A stretch of 64,000 nt of DNA from an uncultured Collinsella sp. Its GTDB lineage: Bacteria > Actinomycetota > Coriobacteriia > Coriobacteriales > Coriobacteriaceae. Positions 8,001 to 15,962 of the stretch are shown here, piece after piece; position 1 is the stretch's first letter, and the number at the start of each line of letters is the position of its first letter. Under the pieces are notes generated by a model. The model was given only the letters and a program-made list of their open reading frames with translations, made no database searches and was not told the DNA's origin. Location of the stretch: assembly GCA_900544095.1 (NCBI GenBank), contig UQTV01000004.1:1-64000 (forward strand), in the 5' to 3' direction. Made by a program: the position numbers and the translations under genes.

Positions 8001-8606
8001 TTACTTCCGCGCCGTGACGCAGAGCCACTTTTTCTTTTTGCGTATCTGCACCTCATGAAAACCCGCCTGCTCCAGATACGCCTTTAATTCAATGTCCTTG
8101 TAGATGGTCATGCCGCCGATGATCTGCGTCCACCTCTCGTCCTTGTCCGTATCGCCATTGCTCTCGTTGCAGATAAGAATTGTCCCGCCTGGCTTCAGCG
8201 TCCGCCAGACCCCGCGGAAGCATCGGGGCAAATCAGGCCAAAAATAGACGGTCTCAAAGGCCGTGGCGGCATCGAAGTAGCTATCCTCAAACACCATATC
8301 CGCCACACTGCCTTGCAGAACGGCGCAACGCCCCTCCTGAATTGCAATTCGGTTGAGCTTTCTAGTCTTCTCCACGCTGACGGGCGAATAGTCGATGCCC
8401 TTGACGACGCCATACGGGCATTTTTTCAGCAGCCGTTTTATGTTTGCCCCGCCGCCGCAGCCGCAATCTAGCACCTTGGCGTTTGGCGCAAGTCGTAGAA
8501 ATCGAAGTCCCCACCGCGCCACAGGGCTGTGGCCCAGATTCATCATGGCAACCATAAGTTTTCCGCCGAGGCCCACGGGCTTGCGGGTGTTTTCAAAGAA
8601 CGACAT
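8001..8606 (-). CDS. Class I SAM-dependent methyltransferase
   Basis: The protein has 201 residues starting MSFFENTRKP; I chose this ATG because GGAGGGG lies just upstream, inside the end of the previous gene. Motif I is VLDCGCGGG near residue 44, followed by GIDYSPVSVE (acidic end of strand 2), the ATAFETVYFW strand and LKPGGTILI, a complete UbiE/methyltransferase-11-type core. It overlaps the upstream methyltransferase gene by 14 bases, so the two are translationally coupled. The substrate is unknown; small-molecule methylation is most likely. Confidence 0.8.
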   Translation of the reverse strand: MSFFENTRKPVGLGGKLMVAMMNLGHSPVARWGLRFLRLAPNAKVLDCGCGGGANIKRLLKKCPYGVVKGIDYSPVSVEKTRKLNRIAIQEGRCAVLQGSVADMVFEDSYFDAATAFETVYFWPDLPRCFRGVWRTLKPGGTILICNESNGDTDKDERWTQIIGGMTIYKDIELKAYLEQAGFHEVQIRKKKKWLCVTARK

Positions 8607-9222
8607 CTGGCCCCTCCGATTTCGTGCATTCCGCATAGGTCAACGGGAACGAGGCCTTCAGCACCGCGCTTTTCTGCACCGCCCAGCCGTTTTGACGCAG
8701 GAAACGTAGGTATTCCTCGCTTGTCCACCTGCTGTGGAGGGGGAATCCCGCCATACTCATGAAAAAGGCTTTTGCCTTGCCGGAAACCGAGTTCCCCGCG
8801 TGGGTGAAGGTTGGCGCGATGAGCACGCCGTCGTCCTTCAGCACCCGCCTGATTTCTTGCAGGGCCTTTTCCGGATGCGGCACTATGTGAAGTGCGTTGG
8901 ACACGATCACCACTTCGAAGGACTTCTGTGCATAGGGCAGGCGGAACATATCTTGTACGGAAAAGTGCAGCTTTGCGGATTGATTGTCCCGCTTTGCTTC
9001 AAGGATCATCTTTGCAGAGGCGTCCGTAGCCTCGATGCGCGCCGCCGCATCCACGACGCTCTTTGCGATAAGCCCCGTGCCGGTGGCAACCTCCAGCACG
9101 GTTTTTGCTTTCACCACCGGCCGGATCAGCCCATACATCTTCTCATACGCCGCCCGGTCGTTTCGCATGAAACGGTCATACCGACCGGCGTTCTTGTCCC
9201 AGAAACCCTCGCGTTCGTGCAT
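8593..9222 (-). CDS. Class I SAM-dependent methyltransferase
   Basis: The protein has 209 residues starting MHEREGFWDKNAGRYDRF, with GGGGGCG ahead of the ATG. The core has motif I VLEVATGTGLIAK, then IEATDAS, the VVIVSNALHIVPHPEKAL strand-helix and LKDDGVLIAPTFTH, typical of the UbiE/Coq5-like methyltransferase-11 group. It is the first gene of the three-methyltransferase run and overlaps the next gene by 14 bases. Nothing near it names the substrate. The trio may modify a xenobiotic or a metal/metalloid compound, but no catalytic cysteine set typical of arsenite methyltransferases is seen. Confidence 0.8.
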   Translation of the reverse strand: MHEREGFWDKNAGRYDRFMRNDRAAYEKMYGLIRPVVKAKTVLEVATGTGLIAKSVVDAAARIEATDASAKMILEAKRDNQSAKLHFSVQDMFRLPYAQKSFEVVIVSNALHIVPHPEKALQEIRRVLKDDGVLIAPTFTHAGNSVSGKAKAFFMSMAGFPLHSRWTSEEYLRFLRQNGWAVQKSAVLKASFPLTYAECTKSEGPDVVL

Positions 9223-9377
9223 GGCTATCGCCCCCAAACAGTTAGAGCCATCTAACTATAACACACGAATCATGCAGTAAGATGAGGCTAACCTTCTTTT
9301 CTTGGCTAAGACGCATCTCTTCGGTTTTCGCTTATAACGGCGCGAATCAGATACTAGGCTGGAGCTGAAGAAAGAGC

Positions 9378-9440
9378 TTGGCGGACAGGTAGGTCGATAC
9401 CGGTTCCCGGAACGGTGATCCAGCCAATTACACCAGGGCC
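9378..9440 (-). pseudogene. Tiny fragment of a class B sortase gene
   Basis: One minus-strand frame reads GPGVIGWITVPGTGIDLPVR followed by Q and then unrelated sequence. GWI.IPGT.ID.PV.Q is a recognisable segment of class B sortases. Only about 20 codons remain, so this is a fossil. No sortase or anchored protein is adjacent. The identification rests on this one motif. Confidence 0.4.
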
Positions 9441-9694
9441 CTAGTCATTGAGTGGGAATAGATAATTCCTTAGTTATGGGGGTATTAATTTGATTCCCTT
9501 TAGGATAAACCCCCATGACTATATGAATTGGCCTGCTGACTTCAATGAAGATTGGAGGGTAACGGCCAGGGGTGACGGCCCAGCGAGTGCTATTTTGCGA
9601 GCTATGCGCATTGAAAGCGACCTCTCGTGGTATAAACTACTTGCCGGAAGCCGCGGCTTTCAGAGTACGGCTTACGTGTACGTTTAATCTCCGT

Positions 9695-9761
9695 GGGCGA
9701 CGGGGTGCCGCAAGGCGTAGAATATCGCCCACCTGTAGGGGCCCGCAGCGATGCGGGCCCC
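9695..9761 (+). ncRNA. Candidate RNA antitoxin and terminator of a type III toxin-antitoxin locus
   Basis: GGGCGA (9,695-9,700) pairs with TCGCCC (9,725-9,730), and a small inner hairpin (GCC GCAA GGC) lies between them. A strong intrinsic hairpin follows: GGGGCCCGCA with TGCGGGCCCC at 9,738-9,761. The ToxN-like pseudogene begins 26 bases later. Type III loci place a structured RNA and a leaky terminator directly before the toxin gene, which fits. No multi-copy repeat is seen, so the RNA could be single-unit or decayed. Confidence 0.4.
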
Positions 9762-9786
9762 GCTTCGTATGAAGGGGGCGTAACCG

Positions 9787-10234
9787 ATGAAGATTGTATC
9801 CATCCCCAGGACTTCTTCGGCCACGCCGAGGGCGACCGCGAGCTCATGCTTAAGCACAATCGTCCCTGCATCGTAGTGGTGAGGCTGCGTTTCCGCGGGA
9901 AGCGCAGGGACTTCGCCGTGCCGCTGCGTTCCAACATCGCCCCTAACGTGCCCAAAGACCAGTACTTTGCGTTGCCACCCCGCCCCACGACGCGCCCCAA
10001 CTGCCGCCACGGCATCCACTACATCAAGATGTTCCCCATAACCAGGCCTACCAGCGCCGCTTCAGGACCGAGGGCTCGGCCTACTACGAGACGCTCCAAC
10101 GCATCATCGACGGCAGCACCAAGCGCATTGTCTCAGAGTGCCAGGCATACCTCGACCGCTACGAGCAGGAGGGAAGGCCTCGCTTTGCCGTCGACATCGA
10201 CCGCATCGTGGTGCTGCTGGAGGGCGAGAAGTAG
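9787..10234 (+). pseudogene. ToxN/AbiQ-like type III toxin gene, frameshifted
   Basis: Starting at ATG 9,787 the frame reads MKIVSIP. It must shift at the CCCC tract near 9,803 to continue as DFFGHAEGDRELMLKHNRPC, IVVVRLRFRGKRRDFAVPLR and ALPPRPTTRPNCRHGIHYIK, then shift again after MFP near 10,035 to reach ECQAYLDRYEQEGRP, FAVDIDRIVVLLEGEK and the stop. The core (a short strand, RDFAVPLRSN, then HGIHYIKMFP) resembles the endoribonuclease fold of ToxN/AbiQ/TenpN toxins. Two single-base deletions in short tracts inactivate it unless they are sequencing errors. The RNA candidate and terminator just upstream support the assignment. Confidence 0.6.
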
Positions 10235-10442
10235 GGCACCTCGGCTCAGTCTCGAGCCATACAGAGTCGCTCCGCATTTTTGAACGCCGTGTGTGCGTCC
10301 CAAATACTTGAGAAACAAGCTGTGAAGTGCGGCGGCGCGCCCGTGCCCGTGCATAGCCGTCACCATTAGCGTCTACGCGGCGTCGGCTTCAAGTGGAACT
10401 GGCCCCACTGCTGTATATGGTTTGCCTTGCTGCACATGGCGA

Positions 10443-10862
10443 TCAATGCCCACGATGCTTCTGCTTGCGCTTCAGCTTTCGCTGCTCGAAGCGCGCCTCC
10501 GCCTCATCCGCGCGACGCTGGCTTCTTGCGCGGGCTGACTCCCGTTTCATTGTCTCCCGCTGACTCGCGAGCACCTGCTGCGCCCTGGTGCCCATCGCCG
10601 GCTGCTTAAGGGCCTTCGACGCCTCGCGGGCGCGGCGCTTGGGGTTCCTCGCGGGCTTGCTCGCCTCGGCGGGATCGTCACCGAAGAACGCGAGCTCCGC
10701 CCATTTGCTTGTAACGAATCGCAGGATTTCCTCATCGGACGGTTCCGCGCCGAAGACGATGCGGGCGGCGCCGTATCTGCCGTCCTCGACATGCTCCGCC
10801 AGCCCGACCCAGAATTGGCCGTCGTGATATACGGTCAGGGTGGATGACACGCTGATCTGCAT
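10443..10862 (-). CDS. yjdF: YjdF family (DUF2992) protein, copy 1
   Basis: The 139-residue protein starts MQISVSSTLTVYHDGQFWVG and continues with the EHVEDGRYGAARIVFGAEPS core and a basic, Arg/Lys-rich helical tail (KRRAREASKALKQPA, ending RKLKRKQKHRGH). This is the typical YjdF architecture. The function is not firmly known, but the family is controlled by a riboswitch that binds azaaromatic compounds, which suggests a response to planar toxic aromatics. AAAGGAGG precedes the ATG by nine bases. The encoded protein is identical to that of copy 2 at 15,236, with only about three base differences, so the duplication is recent or is being homogenised. Confidence 0.9.
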   Translation of the reverse strand: MQISVSSTLTVYHDGQFWVGLAEHVEDGRYGAARIVFGAEPSDEEILRFVTSKWAELAFFGDDPAEASKPARNPKRRAREASKALKQPAMGTRAQQVLASQRETMKRESARARSQRRADEAEARFEQRKLKRKQKHRGH

Positions 10863-10874
10863 GGTTGGTTCCTC

Positions 10875-10995
10875 CTTTATGTAGATGACCATGCAGAGAA
10901 GGGACAACCAAGGAGGCAGGTTACTGATGCGGACTCCCGCACGCCCACGACTACCCGACGGGGACTGTGTTTTCATCTCTGGTGCCCGCATTGTA
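10875..10995 (-). promoter_or_regulatory. YjdF riboswitch, copy 1
   Basis: On the minus strand the leader contains GAAAACACAGTCCCC, GGGTAGTCGTGGGCG, AGTCCGCATCAGTAACCTGC and a closing stem that leads into the ribosome site. These match the conserved blocks I recall for the YjdF RNA motif (azaaromatic-sensing riboswitch). A TACAAT -10 element lies at about 10,992-10,997, right at its 5' edge. The switch would sequester or release the AAAGGAGG of yjdF. Confidence 0.8.
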
Positions 10996-11442
10996 GCACG
11001 CGTGAATGCGCCCGGCATCGCTGCTGACATGGCGCGACTGGGAATTGCTCCTCGATGCATCCCTGTGCATATTGCCTCCCCGGTTTCGAAACTTTAAAAA
11101 AATTCGAGTTTCGAAACCGAGGAGGACCGAATGATGGCTTGGGTAGACCGCAATACGTAGGAAGTTTCGCCATCGTCTATGCTGAACACGAGGTCGTCTT
11201 CCTCCAATCCGATCAAGCTGACCGAGCAAGCGGCACCTGGATCGACATTCCCCTGCACATGAACCCGCTTATGCGCGCGAACGGGGGGCTACAAGGGCAT
11301 GACCGCGCAGGAAGCGCTTGGGGTAGCGAACGGGGCCGAGCATCGCCCTGCGCCGGCCTTGGCATCAGGTCCTCGCGCTGGGCGGTAATCCGAGGATCGG
11401 GAGTAAGGATTTGCCCAGCATCGATAATGCTCAGCTATACCC
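10996..11442. other. Gene-free stretch with a strong dyad and decayed sequence
   Basis: CGGTTTCGAAACT (11,081-11,093) is repeated as an exact inverted copy at 11,107-11,119 around an AT-rich loop, and is followed by GAGGAGGACC and ATGATGGCTTGGGTAGACC, which stops after nine codons. Downstream there are short protein-like snippets in changing frames (FAIVYAEHEVVFLQ, ANGGYKGMTAQEALGVANGA). I read this as one broken gene with its operator or leader hairpin. No family is recognised. Confidence 0.4.
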
Positions 11443-11922
11443 TTATTCCGTCTCCCTGCTCTTGCGGTATTCCGCGAGCCTGTCGTTCAATTCGCGGGTC
11501 TCGCGGCTCAGCTTGGCGTTGAAAGCAAGAGTGAGGACCGCCAGGATGGCGAGATAGACAACCGTGAAGGTAACCCACGCCCCGGGGTTGTTCACGGGAA
11601 CCCAAGCAAAGACAAACGCCAATGCACAGAGGGCTGCGTAGAGGCAAACGTCGAACAGCACCAGGCGCGCGGGATACGCCATCTGTCTGATCACCGCGGG
11701 CGTGAAGAACACGAACTGCAGCGCGGGGACGGTGACGCACGCGGCGAGAATCGACCAGCAATAGTTAATGCCCTGCTTGGCGGTGTCATCAGCGAAACAA
11801 GTCCCTAATGCCAAGAAGGCTATCATGGCAACAGTGAAGCCGATACAGGTGCTTTTCACGAGTTGTCCGAGGTTTTCCGCGGGCGTCTTTTTATCGGTGT
11901 CGATAATGTCCCTGTTAATCAT
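11443..11922 (-). CDS. DUF3021 family membrane protein
   Basis: This 159-residue protein has four hydrophobic segments (about residues 25-45, 55-75, 85-110 and 115-140) and a charged C-terminal helix (LSRETRELNDRLAEYRKSRE). Size, topology and pairing with a LytTR regulator directly upstream are characteristic of DUF3021 proteins. These sit in the membrane and probably modulate the partner regulator. The start ATG overlaps the 3' end of the LytTR gene by eight bases, so the two are co-translated. A role in sensing envelope stress or peptides is an inference from the family context. Confidence 0.8.
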   Translation of the reverse strand: MINRDIIDTDKKTPAENLGQLVKSTCIGFTVAMIAFLALGTCFADDTAKQGINYCWSILAACVTVPALQFVFFTPAVIRQMAYPARLVLFDVCLYAALCALAFVFAWVPVNNPGAWVTFTVVYLAILAVLTLAFNAKLSRETRELNDRLAEYRKSRETE

Positions 11923-12388
11923 TTCGGTCTCCCTTCCTTCGTTTCGACTGCTTCAGACCGAGCTTCGATTTGACGTCGGGCGCATACTGGCGCGAGATAA
12001 CGACCTGCTCACCGTTTTCCAAGGTGGCGATGATCCTGCCGTTGACGTCGGGCTTGAGGGCGGTGATCGCGCGGAAGTTGACGATGCAACCTTTCGCGAT
12101 GCGCAGGAAGTCGCAGTCCGCCAGGCGCTCCTCCATCTCGTAAAGGCGCAGGCCCGTTTCGAGAACCGTGTCGGCCGTATAAATGAACGTGTGCTTGTCG
12201 ACCGACTCGATGAACAGGACGTCTTCTGCGCTCAGCACGCGCGTGCAGCCGTCGGCCGTGCCCGTCACCTTCCTGTCAAGCATGCGCAGCCGAGCCGCTA
12301 TATCAAGCACGCGGCGATCGACCCTTACGCAGACGATCGTGACTTCTATATCTTGAGCTGCTTCTCGCTCTTCGATTGTGATCTTCAT
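11915..12388 (-). CDS. LytTR-family DNA-binding regulator
   Basis: The 157-residue protein has no receiver domain. Residues about 1-50 are a small alpha/beta lead. Residues about 50-150 are the LytTR fold (VLSAEDVLFIESVDKHTFIY, LYEMEERL, FLRIAKGCIVN, VVISRQYAPDVKSKLG). It binds DNA direct repeats and would control this two-gene operon. Stand-alone LytTR proteins next to DUF3021 genes are a recognised regulator-inhibitor pair. Two AACCAAG repeats lie 62-89 bases upstream of its start and may be its sites. Confidence 0.85.
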   Translation of the reverse strand: MKITIEEREAAQDIEVTIVCVRVDRRVLDIAARLRMLDRKVTGTADGCTRVLSAEDVLFIESVDKHTFIYTADTVLETGLRLYEMEERLADCDFLRIAKGCIVNFRAITALKPDVNGRIIATLENGEQVVISRQYAPDVKSKLGLKQSKRRKGDRND

Positions 12389-12449
12389 GCGTCCTCCCTT
12401 CGGGTTGCTCTCATGCTAGCTGACGAAGATAGCTGAACCTTCGGCGTTT

Positions 12450-12477
12450 AACCAAGCTGCGCTGTCGAGGAACCAAG
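12450..12477 (-). promoter_or_regulatory. Direct repeats upstream of the LytTR gene (candidate operator)
   Basis: AACCAAG occurs at 12,450-12,456 and again at 12,471-12,477, start-to-start 21 bases, or two helical turns. LytTR proteins typically bind two direct repeats on the same helix face upstream of their own promoter. The match to the LytTR consensus is not exact, so this remains a candidate. Confidence 0.4.
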
Positions 12478-12479
12478 AT

Positions 12480-13009
12480 GCAGACTAGGCGAGCTGAACA
12501 GCAAGAGAGACCGTAGTCACGCATCCTCGGATCGAGCCCGAAAAAGCAATCCTTGCCGCTCATGAACACCGGCACGTGAAACGCTATGCTCAAGAGCACT
12601 TAGCTCGAAGAACCCCCTCGCATGCAACTATCGAATCCGGGAAGCTGTCCGATTGGTCGTGCACGACGACGAGCGTACAATGGGTGGATACCAACAAGAA
12701 CCTGCCCTCCATGCCAACTCCGCCACCTGACGTGATGGGCGATCCGATTGCTCTTCTGGATTGCCTTGAGAAGAACGCTGACGGAATCACCGAGCAGGAT
12801 TCCAAGGGGACTGCATTTCTTCATGTTGTTCCTATCGGCAAACCCTGCCCCCAGTTGGAAGCCATCTTGGGCATATCGGCCTTGGAGACGGTGTTGTGAC
12901 TCATATTAGCAAGTCTTCGCTCGACGGAGCGGCGTTTCCGTCAGCGCGGAGTTCGGGAGCACATTGAGGTCATTCGCATTTCCCCATGCATTTGAAAGTG
13001 GAGCCTTTG
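12480..13009. other. Gene-free stretch
   Basis: Several short frames exist on both strands, but none has a good ribosome site, a conserved motif or a consistent codon pattern. Minus-strand snippets such as FGLDPRMRDYGLSCCSARLV and GIHPLYARRRARP give a faint impression of decayed coding sequence. Nothing can be named. Confidence 0.4.
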
Positions 13010-13545
13010 AACTCGTGGGTGAATAAGCCGCCTGCGACGATTCTTTCGGCCATCGCTCTTGCACATCCCTTCTGATCTGTGGAAACGTAAGACGGTAAAG
13101 CCGCTGGCTACGATTCACTTCGCTAAGCAAGCGCCAAAGAGGGAAAACAACCGTTTTGGCATCCCTTTTGAGCGGTTCCGGACTTCAAAGCCTTGCCGCT
13201 TTTGTCCCCGGGACAAAAATGAAACTGTGGGCTTGCGGTTTCGAAATAGTTTGCGAATTTGTCCCAGGGTTTGTCCCAAACGCGTACGCGAGGACACACG
13301 GAGGGATTCGGCGGCAAGGTGGACAAATCGACAACCAAACTAGACCCAATTGGAATGTCGCCACGGCAAATGAACTTGAAAGAGTTGGAATAAGCCGATA
13401 GGGCTTTGACCTGCACTTTTGAGTGCCGCACTGTGCCGCTGAGTTTCGTTTCGTACGAGAGTCATGGCAAAGCCGCCAGCGACGGCGGTGAGAAAATACG
13501 GCAATTGAGCCTCCGCTCCCGGCGGGACGGAGGCTTTTTCTTCGC
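13010..13545. repeat. Composite dispersed repeat, copy 1 (TTTGTCCC family)
   Basis: This block shares ordered modules with 17,194-17,625: a divergent GTGGGTGAATAAGCCGCC block; GGGACAAAAATGAAACT, TTTGCGAATTTGTCCCAG and TTTGTCCC; an AATTGGAATG block; GCCGCCAGCGA; and a terminating hairpin (GCCTCCG...CGGAGGC, then TTTTTC, 13,507-13,537). The pairing of GGGACAAA with TTTGTCCC means that the central part can fold on itself. No frame is conserved between copies, so it looks like a non-coding element. Its role is unknown. Confidence 0.5.
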
Positions 13546-13550
13546 CTTTG

Positions 13551-13996
13551 AGCATCCAACCTATTGGAAAAAGGTCGGAGAGGGAACGGAAGGTTCGGGC
13601 GATTTTCTACGCTCGACCTGCTTATTTATAGATTCCGAAAAGAAGCGGAAGTACACAGAAGACGAAATGATAAAGATCGAGAACATCAAGGGGAAGCTGA
13701 TTTTGCTTGGCGCGGATGATGACAGCTTCTGGGAAGCGGGCAAGTATGTCAGGCGAATGGACCAGAGGCTTAAAGAGCGCCCGCATGAGTGCGAATACGA
13801 AGCGGTCGCCTATCGATACGGCACCCATTTCGTATTGCCCGAGTCTATGCTCAGAATGGCATTGCCGGTGGGCTTGAAATTCGTTATGCGCTTCATATTC
13901 CGCTCAGCCAAAGAGCATCCGGACGAATGCGAAGCCACCAGAAAAGATGTGGACAGGCGGCTCTCGACAACATTGCACGAGTGGATTGCGGCCTAG
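13551..13996 (+). pseudogene. C-terminal fragment of a BAAT/acyl-CoA thioester hydrolase
   Basis: The frame running to the stop at 13,996 gives IENIKGKLILLGADDDSFWE, AGKYVRRMDQRLKERPHECE, YRYGTHFVLPESML and HPDECEATRKDVDRRL, followed by TTLHEW. The I.G.LLLGA.DD.FW strand-turn with its catalytic-region Asp, and the later Y..GTHF histidine, match the C-terminal alpha/beta-hydrolase domain of BAAT-like thioesterases. The nucleophile elbow and the N-terminal two thirds are missing. The open frame upstream is repeat sequence. It is therefore a truncated relic, although a small translated product cannot be excluded. Confidence 0.6.
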
Positions 13997-14148
13997 CGCC
14001 ATGGATGTGGTGTGGTTTCCGGCATGCCGGAGAGTTTAACCTTTTCTGCCACAGTGCAGTTCCTTCTCGCAACAACACTCGGAGGCTTCCCGGATATCGG
14101 CAGGGCTTCTTCGGGCGCATCACCGGCAGCCCTGCGCAATTCAAGCCT

Positions 14149-14799
14149 CTAATTCGGTTCTTTTCGCGCTACCAGGTGCGCGCGCCAGCCTTTTTGAGCC
14201 TCCATGGCCAGCACGGAAAGGCCGGCTTCTTCGGCCATGGCACGGAACTCGGATTGCTTCAATATGTGCACGTCGCCGTGGCCGGCAAGGCGGGCAAGCG
14301 GCAGCTCGAACGTATTCATAAGCCATACGGCGAAATCGTTTGCCGTGTAGTCGCGTAGGATGAGGCGGCCGCCGGGGCGCAGCACGCGCGCGACGCCAGC
14401 GAAGAATTTCTCCGGGTTGGGGTAGTGGTGGAAGCTGTTCGAAGACAAGACGGCGTCGAAACTGTTGGCGGGGAAGGGCAAATCCTCTGCGTCGCCGACA
14501 ACGAACTCGCATCCGTTTAGGCTTTTCGCCTGCGCAACGGCAATCATGTCGGGCGTCAGGTCGAGGCCGACGTAGTGCGCGTCGTGGTATTTTTCATGCA
14601 GCAGCTCAATGACCGCGCCCGTTCCGCACCCTACGTCGAGAACGTCGGCGAATGGCTCGCGCTCCAGCTCGGCGAGCATCTGCGGATAGTCATCCTTGCA
14701 CATCTCGTAGATGCCAGCATGGCCCGATTCGTACACCTTCGCGGCCTTCGTGAATTCCCTGATGGAAAGCTGCTTGTATTCGTCGGCGGTGCGTGCCAT
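14149..14799 (-). CDS. Class I SAM-dependent methyltransferase
   Basis: The protein has 216 residues. The core is complete: motif I VLDVGCGTGAVIE near residue 53, GLDLTPDMIAVA, GDAEDLPFPANSFDAVLSSN with FHHY after it, and VLRPGGRLILRDY. This is a methyltransferase-11 (UbiE-like) enzyme. AAGGAGG lies just upstream of the ATG. It stands alone between the thioesterase relic and yjdF copy 2, inside the segment flanked by the two yjdF copies. The substrate cannot be read from sequence. Given the aromatic-sensing riboswitches on both sides, xenobiotic or natural-product methylation is a reasonable guess. Confidence 0.85.
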   Translation of the reverse strand: MARTADEYKQLSIREFTKAAKVYESGHAGIYEMCKDDYPQMLAELEREPFADVLDVGCGTGAVIELLHEKYHDAHYVGLDLTPDMIAVAQAKSLNGCEFVVGDAEDLPFPANSFDAVLSSNSFHHYPNPEKFFAGVARVLRPGGRLILRDYTANDFAVWLMNTFELPLARLAGHGDVHILKQSEFRAMAEEAGLSVLAMEAQKGWRAHLVARKEPN

Positions 14800-15235
14800 G
14801 GTGCCTCCTTGGTTGCCAGCAGAACGATAAAAGTAAGTCTAATATAACTTAATCCCGTATCGCAAGCATAAGGGCGCCAAGGCAAGGGGGCTACCAATCA
14901 AGGAGAACCATGATTCACCATCCCATCAAGCTGACTTAGCGAAACGAGCGACGCCGCACACTCCGGCTTTTTGGGCTTAGCAATCACCAGTCCGAGCCGA
15001 TCGAGTAGGCTGTCCAGCCTCCCGGCAGGAGCGTAATTCCTTTTGCCGATTCGTCTCGAGATTGGTTCTTGGGCCGCCTACGACGCAGAGCTTGATACTC
15101 CCAAAACCGAAATGAGATTCGAGTTTTAGGAGCAGCTCTTGAAAGGCGATAGACTGAAACGCCGTAATAGATAACGATGTTGGTTTCAAGCGGAACCCAA
15201 CACCGCTTCTGTATGAGTCTCGCTGCAGAAGGCGA
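14800..15235. other. Gene-free stretch with a decayed minus-strand frame
   Basis: It contains the methyltransferase promoter region (AATATAACTT near 14,840) and then sequence without a convincing gene. A minus-strand frame of 70 codons at 14,977-15,189 (SITAFQSIAFQELLLKLESH) has no ribosome site and no recognisable family. The last 60 bases have a small GCGGAACCCAACACCGC hairpin that may terminate yjdF copy 2. Confidence 0.4.
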
Positions 15236-15655
15236 TCAATGCCCGCGATGCTTCTGCTTGCGCTTCAGCTTTCGCTGCTCGAAGCGCGCCTCCGCCTCAT
15301 CCGCGCGGCGTTGGCTTCTTGCGCGGGCTGACTCCCGTTTCATTGTCTCCCGCTGACTCGCGAGCACCTGCTGCGCCCTGGTGCCCATCGCCGGCTGCTT
15401 AAGGGCCTTCGACGCCTCGCGGGCGCGGCGCTTGGGGTTCCTCGCGGGCTTGCTCGCCTCGGCGGGATCGTCACCGAAGAACGCGAGCTCCGCCCATTTG
15501 CTTGTAACGAATCGCAGGATTTCCTCATCGGACGGTTCCGCGCCGAAGACGATGCGGGCGGCGCCGTATCTGCCGTCCTCGACATGCTCCGCCAGCCCGA
15601 CCCAGAATTGGCCGTCGTGATATACGGTCAGGGTGGATGACACGCTGATCTGCAT
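15236..15655 (-). CDS. yjdF: YjdF family (DUF2992) protein, copy 2
   Basis: The protein (139 residues) is identical to copy 1 and has the same ribosome site and leader. The two DNA copies are almost identical from about 15,229/10,436 to 15,796/11,003, with only about three substitutions seen, and similarity stops abruptly on both sides. Copy 2 has a better -35-like element than copy 1 because the sequence upstream of the shared -10 differs (TCAACA about 18 bases before TACAAT). The two copies may therefore be transcribed at different levels while sharing the same riboswitch. Confidence 0.9.
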   Translation of the reverse strand: MQISVSSTLTVYHDGQFWVGLAEHVEDGRYGAARIVFGAEPSDEEILRFVTSKWAELAFFGDDPAEASKPARNPKRRAREASKALKQPAMGTRAQQVLASQRETMKRESARARSQRRADEAEARFEQRKLKRKQKHRGH

Positions 15656-15667
15656 GGTTGGTTCCTC

Positions 15668-15788
15668 CTTTATGTAGATGACCATGCAGAGAAGGGACAA
15701 CCAAGGAGGCAGGTTACTGATGCGGACTCCCGCACGCCCACGACTACCCGACGGGGACTGTGTTTTCATCTCTGGTGCCCGCATTGTA
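15668..15788 (-). promoter_or_regulatory. YjdF riboswitch, copy 2
   Basis: The leader is base-for-base the same as the copy 1 leader across the conserved blocks (GAAAACACAGTCCCC, GGGTAGTCGTGGGCG, CATCAGTAACCTGCC). It ends at the shared AAAGGAGG ribosome site and starts at the shared TACAAT -10 element. Confidence 0.8.
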
Positions 15789-15962
15789 GCACGCGCGGAT
15801 TTACGATGTTGATCGCCGGCGCCTAGGCGGAGATGAAGGCGGTTCGATCTAGGTCAAGCCGGTCGCTCGTTCATGAAGCGGCCGATTCCCTGAAAATAAA
15901 AGGCGCCCAGGAGGACACCTACAGGCTATCTTCGAAATACTTGGTTTGGGGCAGACGGAGGA

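Noticed and set aside
9346..9440. A possible tRNA near 9,346-9,440
   Set aside because: No acceptor stem, no GGTTCGAATCC-type T loop and no cloverleaf could be formed. The protein-level sortase match explains the sequence better.
10863..11060. An N-terminal extension of yjdF through its leader
   Set aside because: The extension would translate the riboswitch. The ribosome site AAAGGAGG points to the internal ATG at 10,862, and copy 2 shows the same boundary.
12576..12899. A 107-codon plus-strand frame
   Set aside because: It has no ribosome site, no family and no codon bias matching the neighbours, so it is left as gene-free sequence.
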